A program made the position numbers and the translations under genes. This document shows positions 27,278 to 36,750 of a stretch of 64,000 nucleotides of DNA, in pieces (within the stretch, counting starts at the first letter, position 1; each line of letters begins with the position of its first letter). The stretch comes from an uncultured Lachnospiraceae bacterium (lineage in GTDB: Bacteria; Bacillota; Clostridia; Lachnospirales; Lachnospiraceae). The DNA lies in the NCBI GenBank assembly GCA_937885345.1, contig CAKZZH010000133.1:1-64000 (forward strand). Reading direction: 5' to 3'. The notes under the pieces were generated by a model. The model saw only the letters and a list, made by a program, of their open reading frames with translations, was not told the origin of the DNA and did no database searches.

Positions 27278-27327
27278 TTAGTTAATTTGTTTTTTAGTTA
27301 ACAATCTTTACTGATTAATTTAACTAA
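27278..27327 (+). promoter_or_regulatory. Candidate operator: three TTAGTTAA boxes
   Basis: TTAGTTAA at 27278-27285 and 27294-27301 (16 bases apart, within repeated TTTTTAGTTAA) and its complement TTAACTAA at 27320-27327. All lie just downstream of the promoter, where a bound repressor would block transcription. The boxes are AT-rich, so chance is not excluded. Confidence 0.4.
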
Positions 27328-27355
27328 TCATGATAAAAACATTTGAGGGACACAT

Positions 27356-28903
27356 ATGAAAAAGTGGAACAGAATTATTTGTTTAAGTTGTATAACCGCA
27401 ATGACGCTTGCTTTTTGCGGATGTAATAACGGGTCAACGGCAATCGGTTCTTCCGGCTCTGATTCTTCCGATGCAGACAGCTTTCAGTCGGAGACGGAGC
27501 CTTTTACAAGAGAGAGGATCGCAAAGTTCGAAGCTGAGGTTGGCACTGATTTTGTCGGTAATACCAAAGTTTCTTCAAGTGTTAAAGGTTTCTCGGGAAC
27601 CGGATATGTTGACGGCTTTACAGGAGAAAACGACAGCGCATCCATTATGATTTCCGTTGATGAAGAAGCATTTTACGATCTTGATATGTACGTTTGCGTA
27701 AGTGGCGGCTACAAAGAGAATTACGTATACCTTGACGACGAATATGTCGGAATAATCGCATGTAAAAGCAGTTCATTCGAAACGATCACGATCCCTCATG
27801 TTTATATAACCGCAGGTGAACACAAACTTGCTGTTCACGGCTATTGGGGATATGTTAACTGGGATAATGTAATAATCGCAACAAGTGCTCCTTTCGATAC
27901 TTCCATATATGATGTGGAAGCCACACTTGTCAATGCAAATGCTTCCGATAATGCCAAGAGACTTATGCAGTATATCTGTGATAATTATGGCAAGAATGTC
28001 ATTTCCGGACAGTATTGCTCGGAAGGAGCGTTCGGTAAGGAAATGGCCGTTATCATGAAGACAACCGGCAAACTTCCCGCGATGCTCGGACTTGATATGT
28101 CGGAGTTCTCATCCTCATCACAAGCTTCTGACGGAAGCAATACAAGTGTTGATAAAGCACTTGCTGCCTGGGAAGAGAATATAATCGTTACGATGTGCTG
28201 GCACTGGCTTGCGCCCGAGAAATATGTTACCGGCAACTGGTATAGTGCATTTTATAAAGAGAATACTTCGATCGATCTCGATAAAATAATGAGTGGACAG
28301 GATGAGGAAGGCTACGATCTTCTTGTCAAAGATATAAAGCTTTGCGCTGAGGCTTTTAAGCCACTTAAGGAAGCTGATGTGCCTGTACTTTGGAGACCTC
28401 TTCACGAAGCGAGCGGCGGCTGGTTCTGGTGGGGCAACTGCGAGGCCGAGTCTTACATCAAGCTCTATCAGTTGATTTACGATATCTTTGTTAACGAATA
28501 TGAACTTAATAACCTGATCTGGGTATGGAACGGTCAGGACCCCGACTGGTATGTCGGTGATGAATATTGTGATATTATCGGTGAGGACATTTATCCCGGA
28601 AAGCATGTATATACTTCGCAGTATCAGAAGTACATCGCTGCTGTAAATGAATATACAAGCGCACGTAAAATAATTACTCTTTCCGAGAACGGATGTCATT
28701 TCGATCCCGATCTTGCACTTAGGGACGGATCAATGTGGAGTTATTTCGGAACCTGGGAAGGTGAATTTATCTGTGGTGATTCCGCATTTAACACACTTTC
28801 CGAAGAATATACCGAAGCGGATATGCTTAAGAAGGTTTACAATCACGAGAATGTGATAACAAGGGATGAACTTCCCGATCTTAAGACTTATTCAGGCGAA
28901 TAA
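27356..28903 (+). CDS. GH26 endo-beta-1,4-mannanase lipoprotein with N-terminal CBM35-like domain
   Basis: 515 residues. The signal peptide ends at a cysteine pair (FCGC, 20-23) and is followed by a Ser/Asp-rich linker, so the enzyme is probably lipid-anchored outside. Residues ~55-180 form a beta-sandwich like CBM35 (YDLDMYVCVSGGYKENYVYL, GEHKLAVHGYWG). Residues ~195-510 are a GH26 barrel with general acid E351 in WRPLHEASGGWFWWG and nucleophile E444 in LSENGC. It would cut galacto- or glucomannan backbones at the surface to give oligosaccharides for the importers that follow. It is the first gene of the locus, which also contains GH130, GH36 and acetyl esterases. Confidence 0.92.
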   Translation: MKKWNRIICLSCITAMTLAFCGCNNGSTAIGSSGSDSSDADSFQSETEPFTRERIAKFEAEVGTDFVGNTKVSSSVKGFSGTGYVDGFTGENDSASIMISVDEEAFYDLDMYVCVSGGYKENYVYLDDEYVGIIACKSSSFETITIPHVYITAGEHKLAVHGYWGYVNWDNVIIATSAPFDTSIYDVEATLVNANASDNAKRLMQYICDNYGKNVISGQYCSEGAFGKEMAVIMKTTGKLPAMLGLDMSEFSSSSQASDGSNTSVDKALAAWEENIIVTMCWHWLAPEKYVTGNWYSAFYKENTSIDLDKIMSGQDEEGYDLLVKDIKLCAEAFKPLKEADVPVLWRPLHEASGGWFWWGNCEAESYIKLYQLIYDIFVNEYELNNLIWVWNGQDPDWYVGDEYCDIIGEDIYPGKHVYTSQYQKYIAAVNEYTSARKIITLSENGCHFDPDLALRDGSMWSYFGTWEGEFICGDSAFNTLSEEYTEADMLKKVYNHENVITRDELPDLKTYSGE

Positions 28904-28915
28904 AGGTTTAGTTAT

Positions 28916-29590
28916 ATGGCAGAGGATAAGAAAAGCAGATCTTCATCCCGGCGCCTGATGGATTCGGAGGGCGGATTTATAACCTTTCTGAGTAAAACCG
29001 GTGAGACACTGATCCTGGGGGTTTTGTGGATAGTGACATCGCTTGGGATAATAACGATCGGATCTTCATGGGCATCTATGTATTATGCGATCGTTAAGAG
29101 CGTCAGAAAGGGCAGAGGTTATCCGGTCAAGGAATTTTTCTCCTCGTTTAAGAGGACATTCGGCAAAGGCGCTACGATGTCGATAGTGCTTGCGATGATC
29201 GTTTTTGCAATTGTAATGTTATGCCGGGCTGCGGTGAGTATGCAAAGTACGCAGGGTAATTTCCTTTTGAGAACTTATTTTGCGTTGGGGGCTGCAGTTG
29301 CCGCGATAGTGATCTATCTTTTCCCGGTGCTCTCAAGGTTTACGATGAGCATTGGCGAAATGGTAAGACTGGCATTTATAATGTGTTTCAGGTATATCTA
29401 TTTTACAGTGATCATACTTGGAGGAACGGCCGGGATAATATATATGTATTTGACTTTCCTGCCGCTTATTACATTACTTGTTATACCTGCTGCATGGTTT
29501 TTTGTATGCACGCTGATGATCGAAAAGGTTCTTCGGCATTATATGCCCAAGCCGGATGAAACCAACAAAGACGAATGGTATTACAAATAG
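28916..29590 (+). CDS. DUF624 (YesL-like) membrane protein, copy 1
   Basis: 224 residues with five or six hydrophobic helices and a C-terminal DEWYYK tail shared with the second DUF624 protein at 44881. The motif LGVLWIVTSLGIITIGSSWASMYYA in the first helices is the family hallmark. YesL-like proteins sit next to sugar ABC transporters of the YtcQ/LplB class in Bacillota, but their role is not established. Here it lies 12 bases after the mannanase and 19 bases before the first solute-binding protein. Two paralogues flank the transporter section of the locus, suggesting one per importer. Confidence 0.8.
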   Translation: MAEDKKSRSSSRRLMDSEGGFITFLSKTGETLILGVLWIVTSLGIITIGSSWASMYYAIVKSVRKGRGYPVKEFFSSFKRTFGKGATMSIVLAMIVFAIVMLCRAAVSMQSTQGNFLLRTYFALGAAVAAIVIYLFPVLSRFTMSIGEMVRLAFIMCFRYIYFTVIILGGTAGIIYMYLTFLPLITLLVIPAAWFFVCTLMIEKVLRHYMPKPDETNKDEWYYK

Positions 29591-29609
29591 GATTTGGAGG
29601 CATTGTTTT

Positions 29610-32600
29610 ATGAGATTAAGAGGGAGCAATGGTAACAGATTGGTTAAAGCAGGTATTATGCTCACTGCTGTTGCTGCGGTTACAGGTATATTTGTTTCCG
29701 GAGGAAGCACCGTTACCAAGGTTATGGGACTTACACAGGAGGAGGCAAGTGACCTTGTAAGTGAATATTCTGCCGATAAGATCAGCTACAAGGAGTATCT
29801 TGCCAATCTTTCGGATACTACTCGCGCTAGTGATATTATAACCATAAACGGTAATGAGTATACCGATTATTCGGAGAATAACGCTTCGGCAACACCGAAG
29901 GTTTATGAAGATTACGAAGGCTTTACCGGTGGATCCGTTGTGACTACCGAAGATTCCTATATTACGTATTCTTTTGAGGTCGAGACCCCCGGCCTCTATG
30001 AGATATATATTCAATATTATCCTGTTGAGGGAAACAACTCCGAGATACAGAGAAGCTTCTTTATAGACGGCGAGCTTCCTTATAAGGAGCTTTCTTTGGT
30101 AGAATTCTCCAGAGTATGGACAACCGATATTGCCAAGGCCGCGTTTGACAGCGGTGCTACCACCATAACATGGGAGAGCGATGTTCAGGGTAATAATCTT
30201 AAGCCAACATCCATAGAGATCCCTGAGTGGGTTACTTCGGCACTTTATGACAATAACGGCTATATCACCGATCCTCTTTCGATATACCTCACCAAGGGCA
30301 AACATGAGATTTCGATCAATGCTCAGAGAGAGCCTATGATGATCGGATCGATCGTATTTTCCAATGCGGACGAGATCAAATCATATTCAGATTTTATCGC
30401 CGATAGCAATGATAACGGCGTTAAGGATACAAGCGGTGTGGTTATCGAGATTCAGGGCGAAGATGCGTACAAGACATCTTCTCAGATGCTTTATCCCAAG
30501 CAGGATCAGTCATCTCCCTCTGTTTCGCCTTCCAGCGCCAAGGAGCTTCTGAACAACACCATCGGCGGTTCAAGTTGGGATAATGCGGGACAGTGGATAG
30601 AGTGGAAATTCAGCGTTCCCGAGAGCGGATATTACAACATTTCGCTTTATGATAATCAGAATTTCATGAAGGGTATTTATGTATCCCGTAAAATATACAT
30701 TGACGGTGAAGTTCCTTTCTCAGAACTTGAGAATTACGGATTCTATTATGAATCCACCTGGAGACTGGATACTTTGTCCGATTCCGAGGACGATCCTTTC
30801 AAGCTCTATCTTACCGAAGGTGAACATACAATAAGAATGGAAGTCGTACTCGGTGAGTTCTCCGATATCATCGCCGAGGTACAGGACTGTGTATCACAGC
30901 TCAATTCAATCTATCGTAAAATAATCCGTATCACCGGTGTTTCGCCCGATGTAAACCGTGACTACCAGATCGGATCTTCTATTCCTACTATTTATGATGA
31001 GATTCAGGCTGTAAGAGATCAGCTTGATGCGGCAATAACAAGACTTCGTAATGCAGTTGGTCATACATCCGATAAGGAAACCGTTCTTATAACCATGAGA
31101 GATCAGCTCGATTACCTCCTTAAGGATGTTGAACGTTTCGTAAGAGTCATCGGTACATTCAAGATTAACATCCGCGCCTGCGGTACCTGGCTTACTCAGG
31201 TTATCAGCCAGCCTCTCGCAATTGACAGATTGTTTATTTATTCGCCGGATCAGAAAGTAAAGGTAAGCGGCGAGAATTTCTTCTCCAAGTTCGGATATGA
31301 GATGAGCAGATTGTTCTATTCGTTTGTCATCGATTACAATTCACTTGGAGCAACGGATGAAGAGATGGCTAATAATGCGGACAACACGATCACACTTTGG
31401 ATAGGCACCGGACGTGACCAGGCCAATGTTATCCGAAGCCTTATCGATGAATCGTTTACAAGTGTTAACGGAATCAATGTTAAAGTACAGCTCGTAGATA
31501 TGAATACACTTCTTCGTGCGGAACTTGCCGGAGAGGGACCTGATGTTGCAATTCAGGTTGCCAATACCAACGGTCTTGCCGGTACGGTTCTTAATACAGG
31601 TAACGATACACCTGTTAACTACGGTTTGAGACATGCGGTTCTCGACCTTACACAGTTTGAAGACATCGAAGAAGTTACTTCAAGATTTTATGACAGCGCA
31701 CTTACCGCATTTTCGTTTGACGGTTCGATATATGCACTTCCCGAGACACAGACCTTCCCGGTTATGTTCTATCGTAAAGATATCATTTCCGAACTCGGGA
31801 TAGAAGTGCCCGAGACATGGGATGACGTTAAAGTCATAATGTCCGTACTTGCCAAGAACCAGATGGAGTTCGGTATGTTACCGGGCGAGCAGATATTTGC
31901 AATGCTTCTGTATCAGAACGGCGGACAGTATTATACCGATGATGCAACAGCATCTGCACTTGATTCCGATATTGCGGTTAATACATTCAAACAGTACTGC
32001 GAATTTTATACAGATTACGGTCTTGATAAAACAACCTCCGTTGAAGAACGTTTCCGTACAGGCGAGTGTCCGATCATAATCGCGGACTATACCGTATACA
32101 ACAACCTCGAAGTATCGGCTCCCGATATTGCGGGACTGTGGGATTTTACACTTGTACCCGGTACTGTTAAGGAGGACGGAACCGTCGATCATTCCGTTGG
32201 ATGTTCCGGACTTGCCAGCATGATAATGGCAGACACCAAGAACCCCGATGCTTGTTGGGAATTCCTAAAGTGGTGGACAAGCGCCGATGTTCAGACTTTG
32301 TATGACAGAGAAATGGAATCACTTATGGGTTCCGCTGCCAGAGTCGCAACTGCAAATCAGGAGGCTTTTTCAAGACTCCCCTGACCGAAGGAAACATATG
32401 AGAACCTTGCAAAAGCGTTTACCTATGTAAAGGGTATTCCCCAGGTTCCCGGCGGATATTACTCATGGCGTAATGTTAACAACGCATATTATACCGTTAC
32501 AACAGAGACCGACACTGCTTCCCCGAGAGAGGAACTTATGGATAAGGTTCTCTACATTAACGAAGAGATAACTTACAAGAGAATTGAACTTGGACTGCCG

Positions 32601-32612
32601 GTGGCAGAATAA
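29610..32612 (+). pseudogene. Very large sugar ABC solute-binding protein, interrupted by an in-frame TGA
   Basis: The frame is open from ATG 29610 (GGAGGC upstream) to a TGA at 32382-32384, giving 924 residues, and continues in the same frame for 75 more codons to TAA 32610. The text after TGA (ENLAKAFTYVKGIPQVPGGY, then YTVTTETDTASPREELM, ending KRIELGLP) is the expected C-terminus of this family, where LPW is usual; here LP is followed by TGA, one base from TGG. Layout: N-terminal membrane helix (~13-38), two CBM-like beta domains (~75-235, ~270-430), a helical region (~430-560) and a YtcQ/LipO-like binding domain (~590-1000). It may be a nonsense mutation, read-through (TGA followed by C) or a base error. 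Confidence 0.8.
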
Positions 32613-32631
32613 ATAACGGAGGAGAAGGTCA

Positions 32632-33576
32632 ATGAAAAAGTCGGATAAGAATCTTGATCAGACATCGCAGATGGCCAAGAAACATGGCAGCCTTGGATAC
32701 AGAATCAAGAAGAGTAAAGCCAGCTATTTGATGATAGCACCGTATTTTATTTTATTTTTCGTGTTTACGGTACTTCCGGTTGTTATTTCCATCTTCTTCA
32801 GCTTCACGTATTTCAATATGCTGGAGCCGCCTAAATTTAACGGATGGGCTAACTACATCAAGCTTTTTCTTGAGGATGATATCTTCCTGATATCTCTTAA
32901 GAATACATTGATATTTGCGGTTATAACCGGTCCTATAAGTTATATTCTTTGTCTATTCTTTGCATGGGTGATCAACGATCTTAATCCCAAGCTCAGAACG
33001 TTTTTGACGCTTATATTTTACGCGCCTTCCATATGCGGTAACGCATATATGGTATGGTCGCTCATCCTTTCAAGCGACAGATACGGATACTTGAACGGTA
33101 TTCTTATAAATCTCGGAATTATCGATGAAGCGAAGCTGTGGATGCAGGATGCAAACCTCATTCTTCCCTGCCTTATAGTCGTACAGTTGTGGCTGTCACT
33201 TGGTACAGGTTTCCTTTCATTTATCGCCGGTCTTCAGACGGTTGATAAGAACCTTTACGAAGCGGCGGCAATCGACGGAGTTAAGAACCGTTGGCAGGAA
33301 CTCTGGTATGTAACGCTTCCCGCAATGAAGCCCCAGCTTATGTTCGGTGCCGTAATGCAGATCACACAGTCATTTGCGGTTGCTGATATTTCACTTTACC
33401 TTGCCGGCAACCCTTCGGTCAACTACGCCGGTGCAACGATCGTAACCCACCTGCTGGATTACGGTTCGAGCCGATTTGATATGGGTTACGCTTCAGCGAT
33501 CGCGACCGTGCTGTTCCTGCTTATGGTAGGCAGCAATAAGTTAGTCCAGAAACTTCTCAGAAGGGTAGGTGAGTAA
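32632..33576 (+). CDS. Sugar ABC transporter permease, MalF/LplB type (first pair)
   Basis: 314 residues with six predicted membrane helices. The EAA loop that contacts the ATPase reads EAAAIDGVKNRWQELWYVTLP (~215-235). It belongs to the CUT1 group used for oligosaccharides. It follows the large solute-binding gene with a GGAGGAG ribosome site and overlaps the next permease by 8 bases, the usual heterodimer arrangement. By context the substrate is a mannan-derived oligosaccharide. No ATPase gene is present in the locus, so a shared MsmK/UgpC-type ATPase from elsewhere is expected. Confidence 0.92.
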   Translation: MKKSDKNLDQTSQMAKKHGSLGYRIKKSKASYLMIAPYFILFFVFTVLPVVISIFFSFTYFNMLEPPKFNGWANYIKLFLEDDIFLISLKNTLIFAVITGPISYILCLFFAWVINDLNPKLRTFLTLIFYAPSICGNAYMVWSLILSSDRYGYLNGILINLGIIDEAKLWMQDANLILPCLIVVQLWLSLGTGFLSFIAGLQTVDKNLYEAAAIDGVKNRWQELWYVTLPAMKPQLMFGAVMQITQSFAVADISLYLAGNPSVNYAGATIVTHLLDYGSSRFDMGYASAIATVLFLLMVGSNKLVQKLLRRVGE

Positions 33577-34564
33577 GTTGTCAATATTTCAAAGTAAGCC
33601 GAAAGCAGTGCCCAATGAGAAATCCAAAGCAGAGATTAAGGCCGATAAGGCTCAATTAAAAGCTCAAAGGTATGTTGAGCGTAATAATAGAAGAGCTAAG
33701 AGCAAGTTCTTCAAACCGAAGCAGAAAAAAGTTAACCGTTCTGTGGCAGGTAACGGAATCCTCTTCGTAATAATGGCAATTTGCGGTGTATTTATGGCAC
33801 TTCCTCTGGTAATGATCATAAATAACGCTCTCAAGCCCCTCGATGAGATCTTCCAGTACCCTCCGAAGATATTCGTAAGGAACCCTACACTTGAGAACTT
33901 TGGCGATCTGTTCATAATCATGAGCGATTCGTGGGTCCCTTTTTCGAGATACATACTTAACACGATCATCATTACCGGACTTGGAACGGTCGGACATGTT
34001 GTTCTTGCATCGCTTGCGGCTTATCCGCTTGCAAAACACGACTTCCCCGGTAAGAAGATACTTTTCAACATGGTAGTGCTTTCAATGATGTTCTCGTGGA
34101 CCGTAACGCAGATCCCGACATACATGATCGTAAGCTGGCTACATATCAACAACACTTATGCACCGCTTATTTTACAGGCATGGCAATACGGAATGGGCTT
34201 GTACCTGATGAAACAGTTTATGGAGCAGCTGCCCAATTCGCTTATGGAATCTGCAAGACTAGATGGTGCAAGCGAATGGAAGATCTTCTGGAAAATAGTA
34301 ATGCCGAATGTTAAGCCCGCATGGCTGACACTTGCGATATTCCAGTTCCAGCAGATGTGGGGCAACACCGGAAGTATGTTCCTTCGTGATGAGCAGCTCA
34401 AACCGCTCCAGTATGCACTTCAGCAGATTGCAGCCGGCGGTACAGCCAGAGCCGGAGCTTCGGCAGCCGTTACATTTATCATCGCAGCGGTTCCGATCAT
34501 ATTCTTCCTGGCATGTCAGAGTAACGTACTTGAGACCATGACAACATCAGGTATTAAGGAATAA
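33569..34564 (+). CDS. Sugar ABC transporter permease, MalG/YtcP type (first pair)
   Basis: 331 residues. A long, basic cytoplasmic N-terminus (~1-65, rich in Lys and Arg) precedes six helices. The EAA motif is MESARLDGASEWKIFWKIVMP. The start is GTG 33569, overlapping the upstream stop; TTG 33578 (MSIFQSKPK) is equally possible because GTAGGTGA sits just before it. It forms the channel with the permease at 32632. After 18 bases comes the NHL-propeller gene, the beginning of a cassette that separates the two permease pairs. Confidence 0.9.
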   Translation: MSKLSIFQSKPKAVPNEKSKAEIKADKAQLKAQRYVERNNRRAKSKFFKPKQKKVNRSVAGNGILFVIMAICGVFMALPLVMIINNALKPLDEIFQYPPKIFVRNPTLENFGDLFIIMSDSWVPFSRYILNTIIITGLGTVGHVVLASLAAYPLAKHDFPGKKILFNMVVLSMMFSWTVTQIPTYMIVSWLHINNTYAPLILQAWQYGMGLYLMKQFMEQLPNSLMESARLDGASEWKIFWKIVMPNVKPAWLTLAIFQFQQMWGNTGSMFLRDEQLKPLQYALQQIAAGGTARAGASAAVTFIIAAVPIIFFLACQSNVLETMTTSGIKE

Positions 34565-34582
34565 AGGAATGAAGGAGAGCTT

Positions 34583-36064
34583 ATGAAAAAATTAAAATTC
34601 ACAACCAAAGCTGCAGCCTTCATCCTCGCAGCTGTGAGTATCATAGGAGCTTATACAACACTGGTATCGGCAGATGAAGAGTTGCCATATGAAACATACA
34701 ATTACAACTATTGGGAAGACATCGTTATAACTCCCGCAGCGTATGTTCCCAGCGGATCAGTTACCGGAGTTGAGCTTGGAACGATCAATTTCAAAACGCC
34801 TCAGGATTTCTGTATTTCCGAAGACAACGAGGTATATGTTGCAGATACCGGTAATAACAGAATAGTAGTCTTGAACGATAAAATGAACAAGGTCAACAGG
34901 ATCATCGATTCGTTTGAGATGGACGGCGTTACGGAAACATTTAATGCACCTTACGGTGTATGCGTATCCGAAAAGAATCAGCTTTACATTGCGGATTCAA
35001 ATAACAATAGAGTAGTTGTTCTTACGCCCGAAGGAGATTTTATTAAGATTGTTGCAAATCCCCAGTCGGAAGTGCTTGAAGACGACTTCTCGTTTGTGCC
35101 TCTTAAGGTTACGGTTGATTATGCGGACCGTGTTTATGTAATTGCCAAGAACGCGTTTGAAGGTATTCTCTTATTCGAGAGTACGGGCGATTTTATCGGA
35201 TATTTTGGTACGATCAATGTTAAGATCTCAGCATGGGATAAGTTCTGGAGACGATTCGCCACCAAAGAGGAGAAAGCCAATCAGCAGCTGTATATTCCTA
35301 CCGAATTTACCGGTATCGATGTTGATGCGGACGGATTTATCTATGCGTCGAATATCGACTCGGAAGGCATACAGGCTGTCAGACGTCTTAACCCTCAAGG
35401 TAAGGACGTAATTCAGAAAGGTGAGAACGGTAATGTCGGTGGAGATATCGACTGGAGTCAGTACGGTACTTATTCCGGACCCAGCGAGATAACCGATGTT
35501 GTTTACAGAGACAAAGGTATGTATTCGCTTCTCGATCGTAAGAGAGGAAGGATTTTTACTTACGACAAGGAAGGAAATCTTCTCTACATATTCGGTGGTA
35601 TCGGTCTTCAAAAAGGTACCTTCCGTACACCCGTTGCGATCGAGTCCATCAATGATGAGATAATTGTTCTTGATGCGGGACGTAATTCAATCCTTCGTTT
35701 TAAGGAAACCAATTACGGTAGCCTTATCAATGATGCGGTCGGCCTTCGTTATGACGGTGATGAGACGCTTGCGATTGACAAATGGCAGGAGGTTCTGAGA
35801 CTCGACGAGAATAACGAGCTTGCCAATAACGGTATTGCAAAGGCTTATCTTACGGCCGGTGATAACAAGCTTGCCATGACTTATTTTAAAATGGGTATGA
35901 ATCAGAAATATTACGCTATTGCGTACAAGCGATATCGTAATGATATATTGGCGTCGAACCTGACGGTTGTACTTACGGTACTCATTGTTATTATTGCAGG
36001 ACTGGTAGTATTCAGCAAGATTCGTGCCAAGAAGAAAGGTAAAGTAAAGGAGGAGCTGTTGTAA
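34583..36064 (+). CDS. Secreted, membrane-tethered NHL-repeat beta-propeller protein
   Basis: 493 residues. A signal peptide (~1-31, cleaved near VSADEE) leads to NHL-like blades (~65-390) with repeated P..(F/V)C(I/V)SE...(Y/L)YVAD(T/S).NNRVVVL units. A short TPR-like segment follows (~400-455: KWQEVLRLDENNELANNGIA, then KAYLTAGDNKLAMTYFKMG), then a C-terminal membrane helix (~461-480) and a basic tail. The propeller would face outside, held by the C-terminal anchor. The stop overlaps the YIP1 gene by one base. Propellers of this kind usually bind glycans or proteins, so a scaffold or capture role beside the importer is plausible; nothing establishes it. Confidence 0.78.
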   Translation: MKKLKFTTKAAAFILAAVSIIGAYTTLVSADEELPYETYNYNYWEDIVITPAAYVPSGSVTGVELGTINFKTPQDFCISEDNEVYVADTGNNRIVVLNDKMNKVNRIIDSFEMDGVTETFNAPYGVCVSEKNQLYIADSNNNRVVVLTPEGDFIKIVANPQSEVLEDDFSFVPLKVTVDYADRVYVIAKNAFEGILLFESTGDFIGYFGTINVKISAWDKFWRRFATKEEKANQQLYIPTEFTGIDVDADGFIYASNIDSEGIQAVRRLNPQGKDVIQKGENGNVGGDIDWSQYGTYSGPSEITDVVYRDKGMYSLLDRKRGRIFTYDKEGNLLYIFGGIGLQKGTFRTPVAIESINDEIIVLDAGRNSILRFKETNYGSLINDAVGLRYDGDETLAIDKWQEVLRLDENNELANNGIAKAYLTAGDNKLAMTYFKMGMNQKYYAIAYKRYRNDILASNLTVVLTVLIVIIAGLVVFSKIRAKKKGKVKEELL

Positions 36065-36738
36065 TGGATGAAGAAAGACGTTTATCAGTCAAAGAGTGGT
36101 TCGCCAGCAGACAGATCTTCTCTAAGGACAAGTGGGGTTATGTTTGGCATACCGTAATTCACCCTGTTGACGGATTCTATGAGATTCGTCACAGGGACCG
36201 CGGGAGTTTGGCCGTTGCGATCGTACTTGTAATAATATTCTCGCTTTGCTTTTCGATTAACAGATTGTCTGCGGGATTTGTTGTTAACGATATCAATCCG
36301 AGAAGCGTAAATACATTTACAGAGCTTATTTCGGTTTTATTGCTTTACTTTCTTGTTGCCGTTTCCAATTGGTCGATCACCTGCCTTATGGAAGGTGAAG
36401 GACGAATGAAGGATATACTGATAGCTGTCGGTTATTCACTTGTTCCGGTGACCATCGGATTCATTGTCGGTACGATATTCAGTCAGTTTGTCGCAGCCGA
36501 TGAATCGGCATTTTATTACATGATAGTAGGTATCGGAATTGCTTATTCGGTATTTATGTTATTCGTAGGCATTATGAATATACATAATTACACGCTCGGT
36601 AAGACGATACTCACAATGATCCTGACACTTGTTGCATTGCTTATAATCATCTTTATCGCACTACTTTTTATCGATCTTATAGGACAGGTTGTAAGCTTCT
36701 TCAAGAGTATTTATCAGGAACTGATATTCAGAGGATAG
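36064..36738 (+). CDS. YIP1-family membrane protein
   Basis: 224 residues with five hydrophobic helices after a ~50-residue cytoplasmic N-terminus (VWHTVIHPVDGFYEIRHRDRGS, the 'P..aF..i' element of Yip1-domain proteins). Motifs in the helices, ITCLMEGEGRMKDILIAVGYSLVPV and NYTLGKTI, fit the YIP1 fold. Start ATG overlaps the NHL stop (TAATG), so the two proteins are made together. Bacterial YIP1 proteins have no assigned role. Its place between an anchored propeller and a DUF5696 protein in a transporter operon suggests a membrane-complex component. Confidence 0.75.
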   Translation: MDEERRLSVKEWFASRQIFSKDKWGYVWHTVIHPVDGFYEIRHRDRGSLAVAIVLVIIFSLCFSINRLSAGFVVNDINPRSVNTFTELISVLLLYFLVAVSNWSITCLMEGEGRMKDILIAVGYSLVPVTIGFIVGTIFSQFVAADESAFYYMIVGIGIAYSVFMLFVGIMNIHNYTLGKTILTMILTLVALLIIIFIALLFIDLIGQVVSFFKSIYQELIFRG

Positions 36739-36750
36739 GGGGCGCAGGAC

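Larger units (their letters stand above)
27082..27355 (+). promoter_or_regulatory. Leader and control region of the mannan-utilisation locus
   Basis: A 274-base AT-rich stretch without a gene, part of the 360-base gap 26996-27355. It holds the promoter at 27224-27252, the TTAGTTAA boxes at 27278-27327, and an AGTTGC/GCAACT inverted pair (27139-27144 and 27162-27167) within a cluster of GCAAC words. I see no riboswitch fold that I recognise. Confidence 0.55.

Noticed and set aside
29610..32612. Alternative genetic code (TGA read as Trp)
   Set aside because: Many other genes here, such as trpB2 and rlmH, end in TGA directly followed by a new gene, so TGA is a normal stop. Selenocysteine is also unlikely, because the position aligns with Trp.
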